A stretch of DNA of 57,362 bases from an uncultured Angelakisella sp. (GTDB lineage: Bacteria; Bacillota; Clostridia; Oscillospirales; Ruminococcaceae), in assembly GCA_910585525.1 (NCBI GenBank), contig CAJUFR010000013.1, forward strand, positions 1 to 57,362, read 5' to 3'. The first letter of the stretch is position 1. Each line of letters starts with the position of its first letter. A program made the translations under genes and the position numbers. The notes beneath the pieces were generated by a model that did not search any database, was not told where the DNA came from, and saw nothing but the letters and a program-made list of their open reading frames with translations. Positions 30,464 through 40,309 of this stretch are shown here, piece after piece.

Positions 30464-33400
30464 TCAAGTGGTCTTAAAGTCCAGTTTGCTCTCCAGTTCC
30501 CCGATGTCCAGCTTCAGCAGCTTGCTGACCCCTTCCTCCTCCATGGTGACGCCGTAGAGGACGTCGGCCCCCTCCATGGTGCCCCGGCGGTGGGTGATGG
30601 CGATAAACTGGCTCCGGTCGGTCATCCGCCGCATGTAGGCGGCGAACCGGCTGACGTTGACATCGTCCAGCGCCGCCTCGATCTCGTCGATCAGGACAAA
30701 GGGGGCGGGGTTCACCTTGAGGATGGCGAAGTAGATGCAGATGGCCACCAGCGCCTTCTCCCCGCCGGAAAGGAGGGAGATGCCCACCATCTTGCCCGAG
30801 GGCTGGACAAAGATATCGATGCCGGTCTCCAGGGGCATGGAGGGGTCGGTGAGTTTCAGTTCCCCCCTGCCGCCGCCGAACAACTCGGTGAAGATGACGC
30901 CGAAGTGCTGGTTGATGGCGGCGAACTTCTCCAGGAAGATGCGGCACATCTCGGCGGAAAGTTCCCCGATGAGTTTGCCCAGTTCCTCCTTGGAATGCTC
31001 CACGTCCTCGATCTGGGTCTTGTAGAAGAGGTACCGCTCCGCCACCTCCTTGTACTCCTCGATGGCGGCCAGGTTGACGGTGCCAAGGCCCCGTATCTTG
31101 TTTTTCAGTTCCCCCAGCCGTCGCTGGGCCGCCTGGAGGTCCTCCAGGGGGATGGCCAGGGCAGCGGCGTCGCTTTTGGTCAACTCGTACTCGTCCCACA
31201 TCTTGGCGATGATGTTGTCGCTCTCCCCGGCCATGGCGGTGTGCTGCTCCTCCAGCCGGGCCAGTTCCCCGGAGAGGGAACCCATCTGGCTGTTGGCCCC
31301 CTTCTCCTCCTGGCGCAGCTGGGTGACACGGGCGTCGCACTGGTCCCGCTCCCGGGTCTTTTGGGCGATCTCCCCGTCCAGCCCCTGTATCCGCTCCCGG
31401 CTCCCGGCGGCGGTGGCGGAGATCTCCTCCACCTGGGCGGCCAGGGCGGTGTTGGCGGCCTGGAGCCGGGCGATCTCGGCCCGGTGTTCCTCCAGCTGGG
31501 CCCGGCTCCCCTCCTGGGACTCCAGCAGATTCTGGAGAGCCAACTCCATGGCCTGCTGGTCCTTCTCCATGGTGGCCAAGGCGATCTGTTTTTGGGAGAT
31601 ATCCTCTGTAAAGCCATTTACCTTTTCAGTAATTTTCCCCTGGTTTTCTGCCGCTTTCTGCATCTCGGCGTCCAGTTCCGCCAGGCTGGCGGTAAGGCGT
31701 TCCACCAACTCCGCCGAGGACAGCCCCTGGTTGCGGAGTTCCTCCACCCGGGCGGTGAGGGCGTCAAATTCCCGCAGCGCCTCCTCCCCCAGGTCCTCCG
31801 CCTCCTTGACGCTGATGGCCAGGCGGCGGAGTTCGGCGTTGGCCCCCGCCAGGTCCTCCCCGGCAGTGCGGGCCTCGGCGTCCACCCCTTCCACCAGGGC
31901 GTTGATGGAGGCCACCTCCTGGCGGAGGGTGGCAAGCTGTCCTTCCAGTTCTTTGGACCTGGCGGACAGTTCCTTGGCCTCCTTTTGCAGCCGTTCGATC
32001 TCGCTGCGGCGGCTGAGGATACTGGCGTTTTTCCCCACATAGCCGCCGGTCATGGAGCCCCCGGCGTTGACCACCTGGCCGTCCAGGGTGACGATGCGGA
32101 AGCGGTGGCTGTACCGCTTGGCCATGGCGATGGCGGCGTCCATATCCTCCACGATGACGGTGCGCCCCAGGATGCTGCGGACGATGGCGGTGTACCGGCT
32201 GTCGCAGGCAGCCAGTTCCGAGGCGATGCCCCGGTAGCCGGAGCAGTTTTCCAGCCCCTGCTCGGTAAGGAGCCGCCCCTGTACCGCCGTCAGCGGCAGG
32301 AAGGTGCAGCGCCCCGCCTTGGCGTCCACCAGCAGGCGGATGGCCCGCTTGGCCACCCCCTCGTCCTCCACCACGATGTTCTGCATGGCGGCCCCCATGG
32401 CGATCTCCACGGCGGTGGCGTACTCCTTTTCCACCCGGATCAGGTCGGAGACAGGCCCCACCACCCCCCGGAGGGAGCCGGCGGCGGCGTGCTTCATCAC
32501 CGTCTTGACACTGTTCTGGAACCCCTCCAGGTTCTTTTCCATATCGGAAAGCAGCTGGGCGCGCTGCACCCGCTCCCCCATGGAGCGTTCCAGGGATCGC
32601 TGCTGCTCCTCCAGCTGGCTCAGCTTGTCCGCTTTGCCCTTCTGCTTGTAAAGGTATCCGTTTTTGGTATTGGAAAGCCCCTCCAGCCGCTCGGTAAGCT
32701 GCTCCACAAAGGCTTTGCAGTCCTTCTCCTCCTGGCGCAGCTGGGTAAGGCGCTGGTCCTTCTGCTTGGCCTGCTCCCGCAGCCCCTCCAGACGGGCCAC
32801 CGTCTCCTCCACCAGGGTGGCGGAGGTCTCGCTGGACACCTTGGCGCTGCCGATGTCCTGCTGCAGCGCCTCCCGCTGCAGCCCCAGGGAGGAGAGGGCG
32901 GCGGTGAGACGTTCCTGCTCCTCCTTGTCCTCCCCCAGCTGCTTTTGCAGCAGCGTCACTTCCGCCCGGGCGGCTTCTACTTCCCCGCTGTGTCCGGCGG
33001 CCTGGTCCCGGGCCTCCTTGATGCGGACCTCCAGCGTCTCCCGGTCGCTGGCGCTGTCGGCCAGCCGCTTTTCCAGGGCCTGGATGCTGGCACGGTTATG
33101 TACCATGTCGTTTTCCTTGACGGCCATCTCGGTCCGGGCGTCGGCCACCGCTTCCTCGATGCTTTTGATCTGCTGCCGCTTCTCGTCGATATAGACCGCG
33201 GCCTGCTGCATCTGGAGGTAAAGGCTTCCGATCTCCTCCTCCAGCTGGTCCAGACGGGCCTGGATGCTGCCCCGGTCGTTTTTGCAGACCAGTATCTTGT
33301 CCTCCTGGGCGTGAAGGTCCCGGCTCAACTTGTCCAGCCGCTCCAGCCAGAGGGAGAGTTCCAGCGTCTTTTTCTCCTCGGCCAGCACCAGGAACTGCTG

Positions 33401-34036
33401 GGCCTTCTCCGACTGGGTCTTGAGCGGTCCTACACGGCCCTCCAATTCCCCCATGATGTCCCGGAGACGCACCAGATTATCCTCCGCCTGGGCCAGGCGG
33501 CGCTCCGCCTCCCCCTTGCGGTAGCGGTATTTGGAGATGCCGGCGGCTTCCTCAAAGATCTCCCGCCGCTGGGTGCTTTTGGCCCCCACGATATCCCCGA
33601 TCTTTCCCTGTTCGATGATGGAATAGCCGTCCCGGCCAAGGCCGGTGTCCATGAATATCTCATGGATATCCCGCAGCCGCACCAGGCTGTTGTTGATGCG
33701 GTACTCGCTCTCCCCGCTGCGGTACAGCTTCCGGGTGATGATCACCTCGTCGCTCTCCACCGGGATACTGCGGTCGCTGTTGTCGATAAACAGCGACACC
33801 CAGGTGTAGCCCAGGGGATTGCGGTTTTTGGTGCCGCCAAAGATGACGTCCTCCATTTTGGTCCCCCGGAGGGACTTGCTGGACTGCTCCCCGAACACCC
33901 ACTTGATGGCGTCGCTGATGTTGCTCTTGCCGCTGCCGTTGGGCCCCACCACCGCGGTGATGCCGTCATCGAAGGTGAGTTTGGTGCGGTCGGCAAAGGA
34001 CTTGAAGCCGTATAGTTCGATCCCCCGAAGCCGCAT
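30464..34036 (-). CDS. smc: Chromosome segregation protein SMC
   Basis: This is the core ATPase of bacterial condensin, which extrudes DNA loops with ScpA/ScpB. In 1190 residues: an N-terminal head with Walker A GPNGSGKSNI (about 32-41), a long coiled coil, a hinge at roughly 500-680 (rich in GG, including GSMTGGYVGK), a returning coiled coil, and a C-terminal head with signature LSGGEKAL (near 1087) and Walker B FVLIDEIEAALDD. Its ATG overlaps the stop of the radical-SAM gene by one base. A plus-strand open frame of 1141 codons opposite is a shadow. scpA and scpB are not in this window. Confidence 0.97.
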   Translation of the reverse strand: MRLRGIELYGFKSFADRTKLTFDDGITAVVGPNGSGKSNISDAIKWVFGEQSSKSLRGTKMEDVIFGGTKNRNPLGYTWVSLFIDNSDRSIPVESDEVIITRKLYRSGESEYRINNSLVRLRDIHEIFMDTGLGRDGYSIIEQGKIGDIVGAKSTQRREIFEEAAGISKYRYRKGEAERRLAQAEDNLVRLRDIMGELEGRVGPLKTQSEKAQQFLVLAEEKKTLELSLWLERLDKLSRDLHAQEDKILVCKNDRGSIQARLDQLEEEIGSLYLQMQQAAVYIDEKRQQIKSIEEAVADARTEMAVKENDMVHNRASIQALEKRLADSASDRETLEVRIKEARDQAAGHSGEVEAARAEVTLLQKQLGEDKEEQERLTAALSSLGLQREALQQDIGSAKVSSETSATLVEETVARLEGLREQAKQKDQRLTQLRQEEKDCKAFVEQLTERLEGLSNTKNGYLYKQKGKADKLSQLEEQQRSLERSMGERVQRAQLLSDMEKNLEGFQNSVKTVMKHAAAGSLRGVVGPVSDLIRVEKEYATAVEIAMGAAMQNIVVEDEGVAKRAIRLLVDAKAGRCTFLPLTAVQGRLLTEQGLENCSGYRGIASELAACDSRYTAIVRSILGRTVIVEDMDAAIAMAKRYSHRFRIVTLDGQVVNAGGSMTGGYVGKNASILSRRSEIERLQKEAKELSARSKELEGQLATLRQEVASINALVEGVDAEARTAGEDLAGANAELRRLAISVKEAEDLGEEALREFDALTARVEELRNQGLSSAELVERLTASLAELDAEMQKAAENQGKITEKVNGFTEDISQKQIALATMEKDQQAMELALQNLLESQEGSRAQLEEHRAEIARLQAANTALAAQVEEISATAAGSRERIQGLDGEIAQKTRERDQCDARVTQLRQEEKGANSQMGSLSGELARLEEQHTAMAGESDNIIAKMWDEYELTKSDAAALAIPLEDLQAAQRRLGELKNKIRGLGTVNLAAIEEYKEVAERYLFYKTQIEDVEHSKEELGKLIGELSAEMCRIFLEKFAAINQHFGVIFTELFGGGRGELKLTDPSMPLETGIDIFVQPSGKMVGISLLSGGEKALVAICIYFAILKVNPAPFVLIDEIEAALDDVNVSRFAAYMRRMTDRSQFIAITHRRGTMEGADVLYGVTMEEEGVSKLLKLDIGELESKLDFKTT

Positions 34037-35076
34037 CAGAACACCTCCTTTGTCTCTTTACTCTGGTACAATATCAGAATATCCTCCTCCATCTCCGGTG
34101 CCGGGCGGATGACGAGCCCGGGCCGGTCCTGCCGCAGGTCCAAAAGCCCCTGCCGCCGCTGCCCCAGGGCCTGGGACAGCAGCCGGGGCGGCACCAGCAC
34201 CACCGGGGCGGGGTCCGGCGGGCCCTCCGCCAGCCGTTCCCGGATGCGCTGCCGCAATAAAAAGCCACGGCACAACTCCCCCAACGCGGGGTGAAAGCAC
34301 CCAGCCAGGGCCTTTTCCCCCAGCCCGTCTTCGGCGTGGAGCCCCAACCGGATGACCCGGATGCCCTTTCCTTCAAACAGTTCCAGCAGCCGGGCGCAGA
34401 GTTCCACCGTCTCCGGCAGCCCCGGCGGGGCGTATCTCCCCTGCTCCAGCAGCCGGGCCAGCCCGGTCCCGGGCAGCACCACCGTGGGGTAGACACGCAC
34501 CGTGTCCGGGGCCAGCGCGGCGATGCCCAGCCCCGTTTCCCGGTCCCGCTCCGGGCTGCTTTGGTAAAGGCCGGTCATCATCTGTAGCCCCAGTTCGAAT
34601 CCCGCCTGCCGCACCAGCATGGCGGCCTGGCGCACCTGCTCCGCCGTGTGCCCCCGTCCGTTGGCCTCCAGCACCTGGTCCACCAGGGACTGGGCCCCCA
34701 GTTCGATGGCCCGGACCCCGTTTTCCCACAGGATATCCAGGGTCTTCCCGTCGATGGCGTCCGGCCGGGTGGAGACCCGTATCCCCCCGAAGGCCGGGTG
34801 CCCCCGGAAGGGCTGCACCGCCTTTAGCAGGGCCAGCATCTTTTCCCGGGGAATGGCGGTAAAGCTGCCGCCGAAAAAGGCCACCTCCAGCTTCGGGTAT
34901 CGGGGGGAAAGGCCGTCAAGGCCCTCCCGGCAGAGGGTCTCCACCTCCTCCGGCGACGGCATCCGAGCCGCCCCGGAGATGGCGCTCTGGTCGCAGAAGC
35001 TGCACCGCCGCCGGCATCCCACATGGGGGACAAAGACCGGCAGGGTGGCGTGACGGGGCGTTTTCCGCCCCCTCAT
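34036..35076 (-). CDS. Radical SAM protein (Elp3/YhcC-like)
   Basis: This 346-residue protein has a radical-SAM core with CRRRCSFC near 21-28, preceded by FVPHVG as in the Elp3-type group. It is followed by FFGGSFTAIP and RVSTRPDAID, blocks shared with TIGR01212/Elp3-like proteins. It lacks an acetyltransferase domain. The C-terminal third is variable and Leu/Arg/Pro-rich. A role in RNA modification is often proposed for this group but is unproven. It sits between rnc and smc with overlaps at both ends (four bases with rnc), a position it holds in many Clostridia. Confidence 0.85.
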   Translation of the reverse strand: MRGRKTPRHATLPVFVPHVGCRRRCSFCDQSAISGAARMPSPEEVETLCREGLDGLSPRYPKLEVAFFGGSFTAIPREKMLALLKAVQPFRGHPAFGGIRVSTRPDAIDGKTLDILWENGVRAIELGAQSLVDQVLEANGRGHTAEQVRQAAMLVRQAGFELGLQMMTGLYQSSPERDRETGLGIAALAPDTVRVYPTVVLPGTGLARLLEQGRYAPPGLPETVELCARLLELFEGKGIRVIRLGLHAEDGLGEKALAGCFHPALGELCRGFLLRQRIRERLAEGPPDPAPVVLVPPRLLSQALGQRRQGLLDLRQDRPGLVIRPAPEMEEDILILYQSKETKEVF

Positions 35077-35747
35077 TCCCCCATCAGCTCCAGCGCCTCC
35101 TTGGCGGCCAGCTGCTCGGCACCCTTCTTGCTCCGGGACTCCCCCCGGCCGATGACGTTGCTGTTGAGCCGCACCTCCACCGCGAAATGCTTGTCGTGGT
35201 CCGGGCCGTTCTCCCCCACCAGCACGTAGGTGACCTTCTCCTCCGGGTTCTTCTGGATGATCTCCTGGAGCATGGTCTTATAATCCACAAAGGTCCCCCG
35301 CTGCTCCCCGGCGGTGTCCAGTTCCTCCCGGACGAACCGGAGGACGAACTGCCCGGCGGGCTCCAGCCCCCCATCCAGGAAGATGGCGGCGATCAAAGCC
35401 TCAAAGGCGTCGGAGACGATGGAGGGACGGTTGCGCCCGCCCATCTGCTCCTCCCCCCGGCCCAGATAGAGCTCGCTCCCCAGGTCGATCTCCTGGGCGA
35501 AGCGGAAAAGGGACCGTTCGCAGACGATGGAGGCCCTGATCTTGGTCAGGTCCCCCTCGTCCAGGTGGAACCGGTGGAAGATGTAGTTGGAGACCACCAG
35601 GGAGAGCACGGCGTCCCCCAAAAACTCCATCCGCTCGTTGCTCTCCGGCTTGTCCCGGGATTCGTTGGAGAAGGAGGAGTGGGTCAGCGCCCTTCGCAGG
35701 TATTTTTGGTCCCGGAACCGGTAGCCGATGCGTTCTTCCAGTGTCAT
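35073..35747 (-). CDS. rnc: Ribonuclease III
   Basis: RNase III cleaves double-stranded RNA in rRNA precursors and regulatory duplexes. The 224-residue enzyme has the catalytic domain (about 1-150) with the signature ERMEFLGDAVLSLVV (E41, D45) and the second acidic site in ALIAAIFLDGG. It is followed by a dsRNA-binding domain (about 155-224, ending GAEQLAAKEALELMGE). The start overlaps the plsX stop by four bases. The gene acpP, which often sits between plsX/fab genes and rnc, is absent here. Confidence 0.96.
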   Translation of the reverse strand: MTLEERIGYRFRDQKYLRRALTHSSFSNESRDKPESNERMEFLGDAVLSLVVSNYIFHRFHLDEGDLTKIRASIVCERSLFRFAQEIDLGSELYLGRGEEQMGGRNRPSIVSDAFEALIAAIFLDGGLEPAGQFVLRFVREELDTAGEQRGTFVDYKTMLQEIIQKNPEEKVTYVLVGENGPDHDKHFAVEVRLNSNVIGRGESRSKKGAEQLAAKEALELMGE

Positions 35748-36751
35748 CTATCCTCATCCTCCACGATGGTCTTCAGGCTCTGGGCGATCTCCTCCACCAC
35801 ATGGTTCTGGCAGCAGAGCATCGCCTGGCGGATGGCGTTTTTAAACGCCTTGCCGTCGGAATTGCCGTGGGCCTTGATCACCGGGCGGCGGATGCCCAGC
35901 AGCAGGGCGCCCCCCACCTCGCTGGCGTCCAGCTTCTTTTTAAAGGCCTTTACCTGCCCCGAAAGCAGCAGCGCCCCTATCTTGGTGCCCAGGGAGGAGA
36001 GGAACATCCCCTTCAACTCCCCGGAGAACATCTTGGCCAGCCCCTCGGTGAGTTTCAGCACCACGTTGCCGGTGAAGCCGTCAGCCACCGCCACATCGCA
36101 GCCCCCCAGGGGGATCTCCCGGGCCTCCACGTTGCCCACGTAGTTCACCCCCGCCTGGCGGAGAAGTTTGTTGGCCTCCACCTGGAGGTCGGTGCCCTTG
36201 CTGTCCTCGGTGCCGATGTTCACCAGCCCCACCCGGGGACTGGGGACGTTCATGATGCGCTCCATATACACCGAGCCCATCACCCCGAACTGCCGCAGCA
36301 TCTCCGGGCGGCACTCCTGGTTGGCCCCGGAATCCAGCAGCATATAGTGCCCCTTGGCGTTGGGGATGACGGTGCCGATGGCGGCGCGCTTCACCCCCTT
36401 GATCCGCTTGACGATCATGGTGGCGCCCACCACCATGGCCCCGGTGCTGCCGGCGGTGATGAAGGCGTCCCCTTCCCCGGCGGCCAGCATCTGGAAGCCC
36501 TTGGCCATGGAGCAATCCTTATATTTCTTGAGGATCTGGGTGGGTTCCTCACAGACGGGGATGACGGTGGGGGCGTGGGCGATCTCCATCCCGGTGAGGT
36601 CGATGTTCTTCTCCTTCGCCACCGCCCGTATCTTCTCCTCGTCCCCGGTGAGGACGAGGCTGGCCCCCAGCTCCCGCACCGCCTGGGCGCAGCCCTCCAG
36701 CACCGCGGCGGGGGCGTTATCCCCCCCAAAGGCGTCGATGATGATCTTCAT
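35744..36751 (-). CDS. plsX: Phosphate acyltransferase PlsX
   Basis: PlsX makes acyl-phosphate from acyl-ACP as the first step of phospholipid synthesis with PlsY. The 335-residue protein starts MKIIIDAFGGDNAP, exactly like other PlsX proteins, with GGAAGGAGG before the ATG at 36751. Other family blocks are AGSTGAMVVGA, LLDSGAN, GNVEAREIPLGG and VADGFTGNVVLK. An upstream in-frame ATG at 36844 also has GGAGGAAG and overlaps the trmFO stop, so a form 31 residues longer is possible. PlsX lies at the membrane surface as a peripheral enzyme. The fab genes that often accompany it are missing here. Confidence 0.94.
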   Translation of the reverse strand: MKIIIDAFGGDNAPAAVLEGCAQAVRELGASLVLTGDEEKIRAVAKEKNIDLTGMEIAHAPTVIPVCEEPTQILKKYKDCSMAKGFQMLAAGEGDAFITAGSTGAMVVGATMIVKRIKGVKRAAIGTVIPNAKGHYMLLDSGANQECRPEMLRQFGVMGSVYMERIMNVPSPRVGLVNIGTEDSKGTDLQVEANKLLRQAGVNYVGNVEAREIPLGGCDVAVADGFTGNVVLKLTEGLAKMFSGELKGMFLSSLGTKIGALLLSGQVKAFKKKLDASEVGGALLLGIRRPVIKAHGNSDGKAFKNAIRQAMLCCQNHVVEEIAQSLKTIVEDEDR

Positions 36752-36840
36752 GCTTTTTCCTCCTTCCCCAAAGCCGGGAAATATCTGCTCAAAAAGCTGC
36801 CCGATCAGCTCCTTGTCCTCAAAGGTGTTGATGGTGATAT

Positions 36841-38157
36841 TCATACCGATTCTTCCTCCAAATACCGCCGCAGCGAGGAGATGGCCCGCTCCGCCATTTT
36901 GGTGTACCGCAGTTCCTTGTTGCGCTCCCGCTCCGCCAGGGGGGGCAGGATGCCCATATTGCTGCCCATGGGCTGGAAGTCGGTTACGGTGGGGTCGCTG
37001 ATGTAATGGCATAAGGCCCCCAGCATGGTGTCCACCGGCAGCGGCCGGGGTTCCTTCCCCGCCAGCCGCCGGGCCAGGGCCCGCCCCGCCACGATGCCGC
37101 TGGCGGCGGATTCCATATACCCCTCCACCCCGGTCAGCTGCCCGGCGAAGAAAAGGCTCTCCCGGCCCTTTAACCCAAAGCAGCCGTCCAGCAGCCGGGG
37201 GGAATCCAGGAAGGTGTTCCGGTGCATCACCCCGTACCGGGCGAACCGGGCGTTCTGGAGCCCCGGTATCATGCGGAACACCCGCTGCTGCTCCGGGAAG
37301 GTGAGGTTGGTCTGGAACCCCACGATATTATAGAGGGTGCCCCCAGCGTTGTCCTTGCGCAGCTGGATGTTGGCCCAGGGCCGGTGGCCGGTCCAGGGCA
37401 CCTGGATGCCCACCGGCCGCATGGGACCGAACCGCAGGGTATCCCGCCCTCGGGCCGCCATCACCTCGATGGGCATACATCCTTCGTAGACCTTGAAATA
37501 CTCCCGCTCAAAGGGCTTTAACTCCACCGACCGGGCGGAGACAAGGGCGTCATAGAAGGCATCATACTCCGGCTGGGAGAAGGGGCAATTGATATAGTCC
37601 GCCTCCCCCCGACCGTACCGGGTGGCGAAGAAGGTCCTTTCGTGGTCGATGGTGTCGTACTCCACGATGGGGGCGGAGGCGTCGTAAAAACTCAGGTACC
37701 GTTCCCCGCACAGCGCCCCGATGGCGTTGGACATGGCCGGGGAGGTAAGGGGGCCGGTGGCCACCACGGCGTCCTCCCCCGGGACCTGGGTCACCTCCTG
37801 GCCGGTGACCACCCGGATCCCCGGATGGGCCAGCACCCGCCGGGTGACGGCGGCGGAAAAAAGGTCCCGGTCCACCGCCAGCGCCCCGCCCGCCGAGACC
37901 GCCGTCTCCTTGGCGGCCTCCAGGGTCAGGGAGCCCAACAGAGCCATTTCCTCCTTTAGGAGCCCCGCCGCCGAGATGGGGCGGGTAGACTTAAAGGAGT
38001 TGGAGCAGACCAACTCCGCCAGGCCGGGGCTTTTGTGGGCTGGGGAGTATTTCTCCGGCTTCATCTCGTAGAGGGTGACCCGGTGGCCGGCGTTTGCCAG
38101 GGCCCATGCGGCCTCGCACCCCGCAAGGCCGCCGCCGATGACGGTAGCGTCACGCAT
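36841..38157 (-). CDS. trmFO: tRNA (m5U54) methyltransferase TrmFO
   Basis: TrmFO is the FAD- and methylenetetrahydrofolate-dependent enzyme that makes ribothymidine at position 54 of tRNA in many Gram-positive bacteria. The 438-residue protein begins with the FAD-binding motif VIGGGLAGCEAAWAL (6-20) and has the conserved Cys (C51) in AELVCSNSFKS. The second part contains the family block near the C-terminus (FFAGQLTGVEGYMESAASG). The start at 38157 (GGAGAG upstream) overlaps the topA stop by eight bases; the frame to 38199 is not used. The order topA-trmFO is the usual one in Firmicutes. Confidence 0.95.
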   Translation of the reverse strand: MRDATVIGGGLAGCEAAWALANAGHRVTLYEMKPEKYSPAHKSPGLAELVCSNSFKSTRPISAAGLLKEEMALLGSLTLEAAKETAVSAGGALAVDRDLFSAAVTRRVLAHPGIRVVTGQEVTQVPGEDAVVATGPLTSPAMSNAIGALCGERYLSFYDASAPIVEYDTIDHERTFFATRYGRGEADYINCPFSQPEYDAFYDALVSARSVELKPFEREYFKVYEGCMPIEVMAARGRDTLRFGPMRPVGIQVPWTGHRPWANIQLRKDNAGGTLYNIVGFQTNLTFPEQQRVFRMIPGLQNARFARYGVMHRNTFLDSPRLLDGCFGLKGRESLFFAGQLTGVEGYMESAASGIVAGRALARRLAGKEPRPLPVDTMLGALCHYISDPTVTDFQPMGSNMGILPPLAERERNKELRYTKMAERAISSLRRYLEEESV

Positions 38158-40270
38158 CGCCGTCGCTCTCCTTCTTCTTGGCGGGGGCGCTCTTTTCAAA
38201 GCCGCACCCCTCCTTGAGGCAGTGTATCTTCTTGAACCGGCCGTTGGTGCGGAACAGGGTGGAGCCGCACTTGGGGCAGCGGTCCTCGATGGGGGTGTCC
38301 CAGGTCATAAAGGTGCAGCCCGGATAGCCGGAGCAGCCGTAGAAGGTACGGCCGGTCTTGGTCTTTTTGGCCACGATCTTCTGGCCGCAGACGGGACAGA
38401 CACCGGGGGTCTCCTGGACCAGCTTTTTGGTGTTGCGGCACTCGGGGAAGCCGGGGCAGGCCAGGAACTTGCCGAACCGCCCGTGCTTGATGACCATTTT
38501 GCGGCCGCAGAGTTCGCAGACCACGTCGGTCTCCTCGTCCGGCACCTTCATCCGGGTGCCCTCCATATTCTTTTCCGCTTCCTTCAGGGTGGTGTCAAAA
38601 TCCTTGTAGAAGCTGGAGATGACCCCTTCCCACTTGATGCTGCCATCCTCCACCTCGTCCAGCCGCTGCTCCATCCCGGCGGTGAAGTCCAGGTCCACGA
38701 TGTCCTTGAACTGCTCCTTCATCAGCTTGGTGGTGACCTCGCCCAGGGCGGTGGGCTTTAACGCCTTCTGCTCCCGCTCCACATAGCCCCGCTGCTGGAT
38801 GGTAGTGAGGGTGGGGGCGTAGGTGCTGGGGCGGCCGATGCCGTTCTCCTCCAGTTCCTTGATGAGAGAAGCCTCGGTATACCGTGGCGGGGGCTGGGTG
38901 AAGTGCTGATTGGGGGTGAGTTCCGCCACCGCCAGCGTCTCCCCCTCCTCCAGGGGAGGAAGGCGGGTGCCGTTCTCCTCGTCGTTGTCGGTGGATTCCA
39001 CGTAAAGCGCCGTAAAGCCATCGAACTTTACAGAGAATCCAGAGGCTTTAAAGCTGTGTTTTCCGGCGGAGATATCCACCGAGACGGTGTCCAGCAGGGC
39101 GTTTGCCATCTGGCTGGCGATGAACCGCTCCCAGATCAGCTTGTAAAGTTTGTACTGGTCAGAGGTGAGATTGGCCTTCACCTTGGCGGGGGCCAGTTCG
39201 ATCATGGTGGGCCGGATGGCCTCGTGGGCGTCCTGGGCGTTCTTCTTGGTCTTGAAGGTCCGGGGCTTGGGCAGGGCGTAGCTGTCCCCGAAGGTCTGGC
39301 GGATAAACTTGGTGGCGTCAGCCAACGCCTCCCCGGCGATGCGCAGCGAATCGGTACGCATGTAGGTGATGAGACCCACCGCCCCCAGGCCGTCGATGTT
39401 GACGCCCTCGTATAGTTCCTGGGCCACCTTCATGGTGCGCTTGGCCTGGAAGCCCAGCCGCCGGGAGGCGTCCTGCTGGAGGGTGGAGGTGATGAAGGGC
39501 GGGGCCGGGGAACGGCGCCGCACCCCCTTTTTGATGCCGGAGACCACAAAGGGGGCGGAGCGCACCTCCTCCAGGATGGCCTTGGCCTGCTCCTGGTTTT
39601 TGATGGCGGCCTTTTTGCCCTCCACCCCGTGGTATTTGGCGGGGAAGGGCTTCTTTTCCGCCGCCTTCCCCTGCTGCTTTGCCACCATGGCGTCGATGGA
39701 CCAGTATTCCTCCGGCTTAAAGGCCCGGATCTCCTCCTCCCGGTCCACCACCATCCGCACCGCCACCGACTGGACCCGCCCGGCGGAAAGGCCCTTGCGG
39801 ATCTTCCGCCAGAGGAAGGGACTGATCTTGTAGCCCACGATGCGGTCCAGCACCCGCCGGGCCTGCTGGGCGTCCACCAGCTGCATGTCGATCCTGCGGG
39901 GGTTGTCGATGCCGTTCTTCACCCCGTTTTTGGTGATCTCGGTGAAGGTGACCCGGTTCTCCCTGCTGATATCCACCCCCAGCAGTTCGGCCAGGTGCCA
40001 GGAGATGGCCTCCCCTTCCCGGTCCGGGTCGGTGGCCAACAGGATCTCGTCGCTCTTTTTGGCGGCGGCCCGCAGCTTTTTGATCAGGTCCTCCTTCCCC
40101 TTGATGTTCTCGTACACCGGGGCAAAGTCGTGGTCCACGTCCACCCCCAGCTTGCTTTTGGGAAGGTCCCGGATGTGCCCCATGGAGGCCATGACCTCGT
40201 AATCGTCCCCCAGATACTTTTGGATCGTCGTCGCCTTGGCGGGCGACTCCACAATGACCAGCTTTGACAT
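38150..40270 (-). CDS. topA: DNA topoisomerase I
   Basis: This type IA topoisomerase relaxes negative supercoils. The Toprim domain is at the N-terminus (MSKLVIVESPAKA; then DPDREGEAISWHL). The active-site Tyr lies in ITYMRTDSLRI near residue 301. Three C-terminal zinc-finger modules follow from about 580 (CELCGRK...CPGF; CPVCGQK...CSGY; CPKCG...CLKEGC). The start is set at ATG 40270 (AAGGAAG upstream) because the protein family begins with MSKLVIVES; the five extra residues of the longer frame are not needed. The 706-residue length is typical. Confidence 0.96.
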   Translation of the reverse strand: MSKLVIVESPAKATTIQKYLGDDYEVMASMGHIRDLPKSKLGVDVDHDFAPVYENIKGKEDLIKKLRAAAKKSDEILLATDPDREGEAISWHLAELLGVDISRENRVTFTEITKNGVKNGIDNPRRIDMQLVDAQQARRVLDRIVGYKISPFLWRKIRKGLSAGRVQSVAVRMVVDREEEIRAFKPEEYWSIDAMVAKQQGKAAEKKPFPAKYHGVEGKKAAIKNQEQAKAILEEVRSAPFVVSGIKKGVRRRSPAPPFITSTLQQDASRRLGFQAKRTMKVAQELYEGVNIDGLGAVGLITYMRTDSLRIAGEALADATKFIRQTFGDSYALPKPRTFKTKKNAQDAHEAIRPTMIELAPAKVKANLTSDQYKLYKLIWERFIASQMANALLDTVSVDISAGKHSFKASGFSVKFDGFTALYVESTDNDEENGTRLPPLEEGETLAVAELTPNQHFTQPPPRYTEASLIKELEENGIGRPSTYAPTLTTIQQRGYVEREQKALKPTALGEVTTKLMKEQFKDIVDLDFTAGMEQRLDEVEDGSIKWEGVISSFYKDFDTTLKEAEKNMEGTRMKVPDEETDVVCELCGRKMVIKHGRFGKFLACPGFPECRNTKKLVQETPGVCPVCGQKIVAKKTKTGRTFYGCSGYPGCTFMTWDTPIEDRCPKCGSTLFRTNGRFKKIHCLKEGCGFEKSAPAKKKESDGDA

Positions 40271-40309
40271 TTCTTCCTTTACCACCTATTTTGATAATAC
40301 TTTTGCCAT

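Noticed and set aside
30590..34015. Plus-strand open frame of 1141 codons opposite smc
   Set aside because: Mirror of the SMC coding sequence with no domain pattern and no ribosome binding site.
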